From the NCBI RefSeq assembly GCF_002455975.1, contig NZ_DKLM01000081.1, positions 1-38,646 on the forward strand: a DNA stretch of 38,646 bases. Direction: 5' to 3'. The notes under the pieces were generated by a model. That model saw nothing but the letters and a program-made list of their open reading frames with translations, searched no databases and was not told the origin of the DNA. The stretch is from Clostridium sp. UBA6640. GTDB taxonomy: Bacteria > Bacillota > Clostridia > Clostridiales > Clostridiaceae. The position numbers and the translations under genes were made by a program. Below, in pieces: positions 34,855 to 38,646 of the stretch (positions are counted from its first letter, which is position 1; each line of letters begins with the position of its first letter).

Positions 34855-34856
34855 TT

Positions 34857-35213
34857 ATGTTATCAATAAGAGGTGCAACTACAATAGAAAAGAATGATGC
34901 CTTAGAAATAAAAGAAAAGGCTATTGAATTAATGAATAAGATTTTAGAAATAAATTCATTAAATACAAATAATATAAAAGCGCTACTTTTTTCTTGTACT
35001 AATGATATAACAAAAGCTTATCCAGGTGCATATATAAGAGAACATTTTAATTTAAATAAGGTTAGTATTATGCATTTTAACGAGATGGAAGTGGAAAATT
35101 CATTAAAGCTTTGTATAAGATTAACTATTTTATGTGATGAAGAAGAGAGAGATGTTAACTTTGTTTATCTTCATAAGGCAGCATCACTTCGAAGTGACAT
35201 CAGCATTAAATAA
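34857..35213 (+). CDS. aroH: Chorismate mutase, AroH type
   Basis: A 118-residue enzyme that converts chorismate to prephenate for tyrosine and phenylalanine. It aligns along its length with Bacillus subtilis AroH: IRGATTIEKND (active-site Arg near residue 5), LLFSCTNDITKAYPGAYIRE, NEMEVENSLKLCIR, which carries a catalytic Glu and Arg, and VYLHKAASLRSD. It is second in an operon between a flavoprotein and cmk, an arrangement familiar in clostridia. An ATAGGTGA site overlaps the end of the gene before. Confidence 0.92.
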   Translation: MLSIRGATTIEKNDALEIKEKAIELMNKILEINSLNTNNIKALLFSCTNDITKAYPGAYIREHFNLNKVSIMHFNEMEVENSLKLCIRLTILCDEEERDVNFVYLHKAASLRSDISIK

Positions 35214-35246
35214 TTAGCGTTTTTAGATTAGAAAGGAAGATTGAGA

Positions 35247-35915
35247 ATGAGAATGTCTGTTGCTATAGATGGTCCTGCAGGAGCAGGAAAAAGTACCATA
35301 GCAAAAATAGTGGGTAAAAACTTTAACTTAATGTACATAAATACTGGAGCAATGTATAGAGCTGTTACCTACGTAGCGATGAAAGAAAAAATCTCTTATG
35401 AAGACACAGATAGGTTAATAAGTCTTTTAGACAACTTAGAAATGCATTTTGAGGGAGACAACTTGATATTAAATGGAATAGATATTACATCAGAACTAAC
35501 AATGCCTATTATTAGTAATAATGTATCAAATTATGCAGCATTATCTTTAGTAAGGCAAAAGCTAGTAAAAATGCAACAAGCGATAGCTAAAAAATATGAT
35601 GTTATTATGGATGGTAGAGATATTGGTACAGTAGTACTTAAAGATTCAAAATTTAAATTTTATTTAACTGCTAGTGCTGAAACAAGAGCTATGCGTAGAT
35701 ATAATGAGCTAATAGAAAAGGATATAGAAGTAAACTATGATAATATACTTGAAGATATAATAAAAAGAGACTATATTGATTCTAATAGAGAAGTTGACCC
35801 TTTAACTAAAGCTAAGGATGCAATTGAAGTAGATTCTTCAAATTTGTCAATAGAAGAAGTGGTTGAAGTGATATGTAATCATATAAAAAATAAAATTTCT
35901 AATTGTGTTAGTTAA
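35247..35915 (+). CDS. cmk: Cytidylate kinase
   Basis: A 222-residue (d)CMP kinase. AIDGPAGAGKSTIAKIVG is the P-loop, YINTGAMYRAVTYVA the substrate segment, MDGRDIGTVVLKDS the CMP-binding part, and KRDYIDSNREVDPLTKAKDA the lid and C-terminal motif. It phosphorylates CMP and dCMP for nucleic acid synthesis. The first in-frame start, TTG 35241, is very close to the GAAAGGAAG site; ATG 35247 is better spaced. It lies 33 bases behind aroH. Confidence 0.95.
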   Translation: MRMSVAIDGPAGAGKSTIAKIVGKNFNLMYINTGAMYRAVTYVAMKEKISYEDTDRLISLLDNLEMHFEGDNLILNGIDITSELTMPIISNNVSNYAALSLVRQKLVKMQQAIAKKYDVIMDGRDIGTVVLKDSKFKFYLTASAETRAMRRYNELIEKDIEVNYDNILEDIIKRDYIDSNREVDPLTKAKDAIEVDSSNLSIEEVVEVICNHIKNKISNCVS

Positions 35916-35970
35916 ATTTTCTTTAATATGATAAAATAATACTAAAGTTAATAAATAGGTGGTGAAGCAA

Positions 35971-37893
35971 ATGAAGGAAATATTGTTAGCAGATAAAGCT
36001 GGATTTTGTTTTGGTGTGAAAAGAGCAGTAGACACGGCTTTTAATAAGAAAAAAGAATATACTGATAACATATATACACTAGGGCCATTAATTCACAATA
36101 ATGATGTAGTAGAGCTATTGAAAGAAAATAACATATACTCTATAAGTAATGATGATATAAATAAATTAGATGAAGATAATGTGGTAATAATAAGATCACA
36201 TGGGATTTCAAAAGATATCCTAAATACTTTAAAAAACAAAAAATTAAATATTGTAGATGCTACTTGTCCTTATGTTAATAATATTCAAATGAAGGTAAAT
36301 AACTATTATAAATTAGGATATAGTATTTTAATTGTCGGAGATGAAAATCATCCTGAAGTAATCGGAATAAATGGATGGTGTAATAATAGTGCTATAATAT
36401 CTAAAGATGGCGAAAATTTAGAAAATCTCCCAAGAAAAATTTGTGTGGTTTCACAGACTACTGAAAAACAAAGTAATTGGCATAAGGTTCTTAATAAAGT
36501 AACAGAGCAGAGTAAAGAAATAGTAGCTTTTAATACTATTTGTAGTGCTACTGAGGTAAGACAAAAATCTGCAGAGGATATTTCTAAAAAAGTAGATGCT
36601 ATGGTAGTTATAGGTGGGTATAATAGTTCTAATACTACTAAACTTTATGAAATATGTAAGAAAAATTGTAATAGAACTATTCATGTGGAAAATGCTAATC
36701 AAATACCAACGGATTTTATTGAAGATGCAGAAATAAAAAAAATAGGTGTGACAGCTGGAGCATCAACACCAGATTGGATAATTAAGGAGGCTATATTAAA
36801 AATGAAAGGTGAGAGCACAATGATTAATAGTGAAATGCAAGAATACGAAAAGTATATGGATGATGGTATTGAATTAAGAGTGGGAAAGGTTATTAAAGGA
36901 GAAATATTTAAAATTTCCGATAAAGAAGCTTATTTAACTATAGGGGCAAAAAATGAAGCATATTTACCAATCAATGAAGTTACTAAAGATGAAAATGCCA
37001 AACTAACTGACATTTTAAAAGTTGGTGATATGGTTGAAGGTAAAATAATAAGTGTTAGAAATCAAGATGGATATATAGTTATTTCTAGAGTTGAAATTGA
37101 GAGAGAAGAGTTATATAAAGAGTTAAGAAGAGTTTTTGAAAATAAAGAAACTATTGAAGTTAAGGTCATAGAAGAAGTAAAAGGAGGCATTATTTCTACA
37201 TATAAAGGAATAAAGGTATTTATACCTGCATCCCATATATCTTTAGAAAGAATTAAGGATTTAAAAACTTTAATTGGAGAAACTTTAGAGGTTAAAATCA
37301 TTGAATTTGAAAAACAAAAAATTGGAATGAAGATTGTTGCTTCAAGAAGAGAAATTCTTCAAGTAGAAAAAGAGAAAAAGGAAAAAGAAACTTGGGAGAA
37401 ACTTGAAAAAGATCAAATAGTAGAAGGTATTGTAAGAAGAATATCAAGCTTTGGTGCCTTTGTTGAAATTGATGGGGTAGATGGATTACTTCATATATCA
37501 GAGATGTGTTGGAATAAGCTCGTAAGTCCTAAGGAAATAGTGAAAATAGGACAAACAATTAAAGTGTATATTATAGATATAGATAAAGAGAATAAAAAAC
37601 TTTCTTTAAGTCTAAAGAAATTAACAGAGGACCCATGGATAAATGTGAAAAATAAATATCCTGTAGGAAATATTGTCCTTGGAAAAGTAGTTAGATTTGC
37701 TAAGTTTGGTGCTTTTATAGAGCTAGAGCCTGGAGTTGATGGTCTAGTTCATATTTCACAAATTAGTACTAATAAAATAGATACGCCAAAAGACGTATTA
37801 AAAATTGGAGAAAATATAAAAGCAGAAATAATGGAAGTAGATGAAGAAAATAAAAGAATATCATTAAGTATAAAAGCAGTAGAACAAATTTAA
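35971..37893 (+). CDS. ispH: Fusion of HMBPP reductase (IspH) and S1 RNA-binding repeats
   Basis: A 640-residue fusion known from clostridia. Residues 1-280 are IspH, the last enzyme of the MEP isoprenoid route, with the three [4Fe-4S] cysteines Cys13 (AGFCFGV), Cys99 (DATCPYV) and Cys191 (NTICSAT). After a short linker (MQEYEKYMDDG) come four S1 RNA-binding repeats starting near 303, 396, 483 and 570. The last two are the clearest (FGAFVEIDGVDGLLHISEM and FGAFIELEPGVDGLVHISQI). The C-terminal half corresponds to ribosomal protein S1 (rpsA). I start at ATG 35971, 8 bases behind AGGTGG, instead of GTG 35959. It is the last gene of the operon and is followed by a terminator. Confidence 0.96.
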   Translation: MKEILLADKAGFCFGVKRAVDTAFNKKKEYTDNIYTLGPLIHNNDVVELLKENNIYSISNDDINKLDEDNVVIIRSHGISKDILNTLKNKKLNIVDATCPYVNNIQMKVNNYYKLGYSILIVGDENHPEVIGINGWCNNSAIISKDGENLENLPRKICVVSQTTEKQSNWHKVLNKVTEQSKEIVAFNTICSATEVRQKSAEDISKKVDAMVVIGGYNSSNTTKLYEICKKNCNRTIHVENANQIPTDFIEDAEIKKIGVTAGASTPDWIIKEAILKMKGESTMINSEMQEYEKYMDDGIELRVGKVIKGEIFKISDKEAYLTIGAKNEAYLPINEVTKDENAKLTDILKVGDMVEGKIISVRNQDGYIVISRVEIEREELYKELRRVFENKETIEVKVIEEVKGGIISTYKGIKVFIPASHISLERIKDLKTLIGETLEVKIIEFEKQKIGMKIVASRREILQVEKEKKEKETWEKLEKDQIVEGIVRRISSFGAFVEIDGVDGLLHISEMCWNKLVSPKEIVKIGQTIKVYIIDIDKENKKLSLSLKKLTEDPWINVKNKYPVGNIVLGKVVRFAKFGAFIELEPGVDGLVHISQISTNKIDTPKDVLKIGENIKAEIMEVDEENKRISLSIKAVEQI

Positions 37894-37929
37894 TAATTGC
37901 TACTTATAATTAATAAGTTGATTTATAGA

Positions 37930-37953
37930 AAGCCATCACATGATGGCTTTTTT
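37930..37953 (+). terminator. Terminator of the ispH-rpsA operon
   Basis: AAGCCATCA (37930-37938) pairs with TGATGGCTT (37941-37949), and a run of six T's overlaps its end. The loop is only CA, so the terminal base pair probably opens. Confidence 0.88.
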
Positions 37954-38074
37954 GATGTATAATAGATTTATAAATAATTTACTTATTAAATTTTAATTAT
38001 TTAAAATTTGGAATAATAGAAAAGATTATAAAGTAAAATATAGTAATCTAGTAGTTAGTGTTAAGAGAGGGTAT

Positions 38075-38646
38075 ATGTATAAATGTAAAAACCTAAGTTG
38101 TTTTAATATTAATAAATTTAAAAAATTAAGCAGAGGAAACCTGTGTTTTGAATTTACAAAAGAAGATTTTTTTAAAGGTTATAATAGTTTAAATCCTATT
38201 AATAAACTTCTATATAATAAAAATGTTAAATTATTAAAGTATAATAGAGAATATATAGGATATATGTGGTTTACAAGAATATGTAAAAATTTTTATAAGA
38301 TTAATAGTATGACAATAAATTGTAGTAATGATGAAATAATATTATATAGAAAGTTTTTTGAATCTTTTAAGAAGGGGAGTTTATTTGAAGCAGATGGAGG
38401 CTTTAATAAATTATTAATTGATATAGGGTTTAAAGAGATAAATAAATTATTTGAAATGAAAGCTATATTAGAAGAAAAATATAATTTTAAATTACCTCCA
38501 GAAATAAATTTTAAAACCTTTGAAATAGGAGAAGATGAAAAGATTAGATGTAGTCTTCAAAATAAAATTTTTAAAACTAGCAGCAGAGTGGAAATGGATG
38601 TAGAAGATATAGTATTTGAAGAAGATCAAAAGTATTATTTAAATGA
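38075..38646 (+). CDS. GNAT-like protein, cut by the right window edge
   Basis: An open frame from ATG 38075, 4 bases behind AGAGAGG, runs without a stop for 190 codons to the edge. It reads SCFNINKFKKLSRGNLCFEF, YNREYIGYMWFTRICKN, KSLFEADGGFN-like text and LIDIGFKEINKLFEMK. The end, RVEMDVEDIVFEEDQKYYLN, resembles the DDI-x-DEEQ-x-YYI segment of clostridial GNAT-family proteins as I recall them. The acetyl-CoA loop is not yet reached, so the activity is not shown. It follows a terminator and is probably a separate unit. Confidence 0.7.
   Translation, partial: MYKCKNLSCFNINKFKKLSRGNLCFEFTKEDFFKGYNSLNPINKLLYNKNVKLLKYNREYIGYMWFTRICKNFYKINSMTINCSNDEIILYRKFFESFKKGSLFEADGGFNKLLIDIGFKEINKLFEMKAILEEKYNFKLPPEINFKTFEIGEDEKIRCSLQNKIFKTSSRVEMDVEDIVFEEDQKYYLN

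Noticed and set aside
1..38646. CRISPR array or prophage
   Set aside because: No regularly spaced repeats and no capsid, terminase, portal or integrase genes were seen; the ImmA/IrrE-like relic alone is not enough.

Overview
The window looks like a chromosome segment of a Clostridium species. The DNA is very A+T rich, ribosome binding sites are strong (AGGAGG/GGGGG), TTG and GTG starts occur, and it carries a typically clostridial ispH-rpsA fusion behind aroH and cmk, plus a 450-residue glutamate dehydrogenase. No tRNA, rRNA or CRISPR array was seen.

Region 1 (1-4294) is the terminal part of a non-ribosomal peptide synthetase (NRPS) assembly line. The first protein, cut by the window edge, ends in A-PCP-C. 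The second is A-PCP-TE. The last condensation domain and its adenylation domain therefore sit on two polypeptides.

Region 2 (4295 to about 18530) is an accessory region full of decay. It holds a frameshifted radical SAM gene resembling archaeosine RaSEA, a methyltransferase broken by a stop and a frameshift, an IS256-family relic with recognisable ends, an IS1182-like relic, an ImmA/IrrE-like relic, the tail of an ABC exporter and an orphan NRPS condensation-domain scrap. Between these lie intact genes: an S51 peptidase, four GNAT acetyltransferases, a PflX-like radical SAM protein, a Cof-type HAD phosphatase and an unrecognised 212-residue protein. The NRPS and exporter scraps suggest that the peptide cluster was once larger or has been rearranged (inference).

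Region 3 (18.6-24.6 kb, plus strand) holds a PAF-acetylhydrolase-like hydrolase, an S66 (LdcA/MccF) peptidase, a NudC-type NADH pyrophosphatase, and a tightly coupled pair of redox flavoproteins of unknown function. In that pair, a PyrK-like iron-sulfur flavoprotein with a cysteine-rich N-terminus overlaps an FAD oxidoreductase by 4 bases. It is the best candidate here for an undescribed system.

Region 4 (24.8-27.2 kb, minus strand) holds an F420-hydrogenase-beta-like ferredoxin/flavoprotein, visibly more G+C rich than its surroundings and lacking a normal start codon in front of its first Fe-S motif, and an iron-containing alcohol dehydrogenase. A 46-residue basic protein and a stand-alone tnpB insertion sequence of IS200/IS605 type follow on the plus strand (27.5-29.1 kb).

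Region 5 (29.1-38.6 kb, plus strand) is ordinary core genome: rluB-like and mnmM, an RpiR-family regulator, gdhA, then an operon of a BaiN/HI0933-family flavoprotein, aroH, cmk and ispH-rpsA behind a clear sigma-A promoter. A partial GNAT-like gene runs off the right edge.
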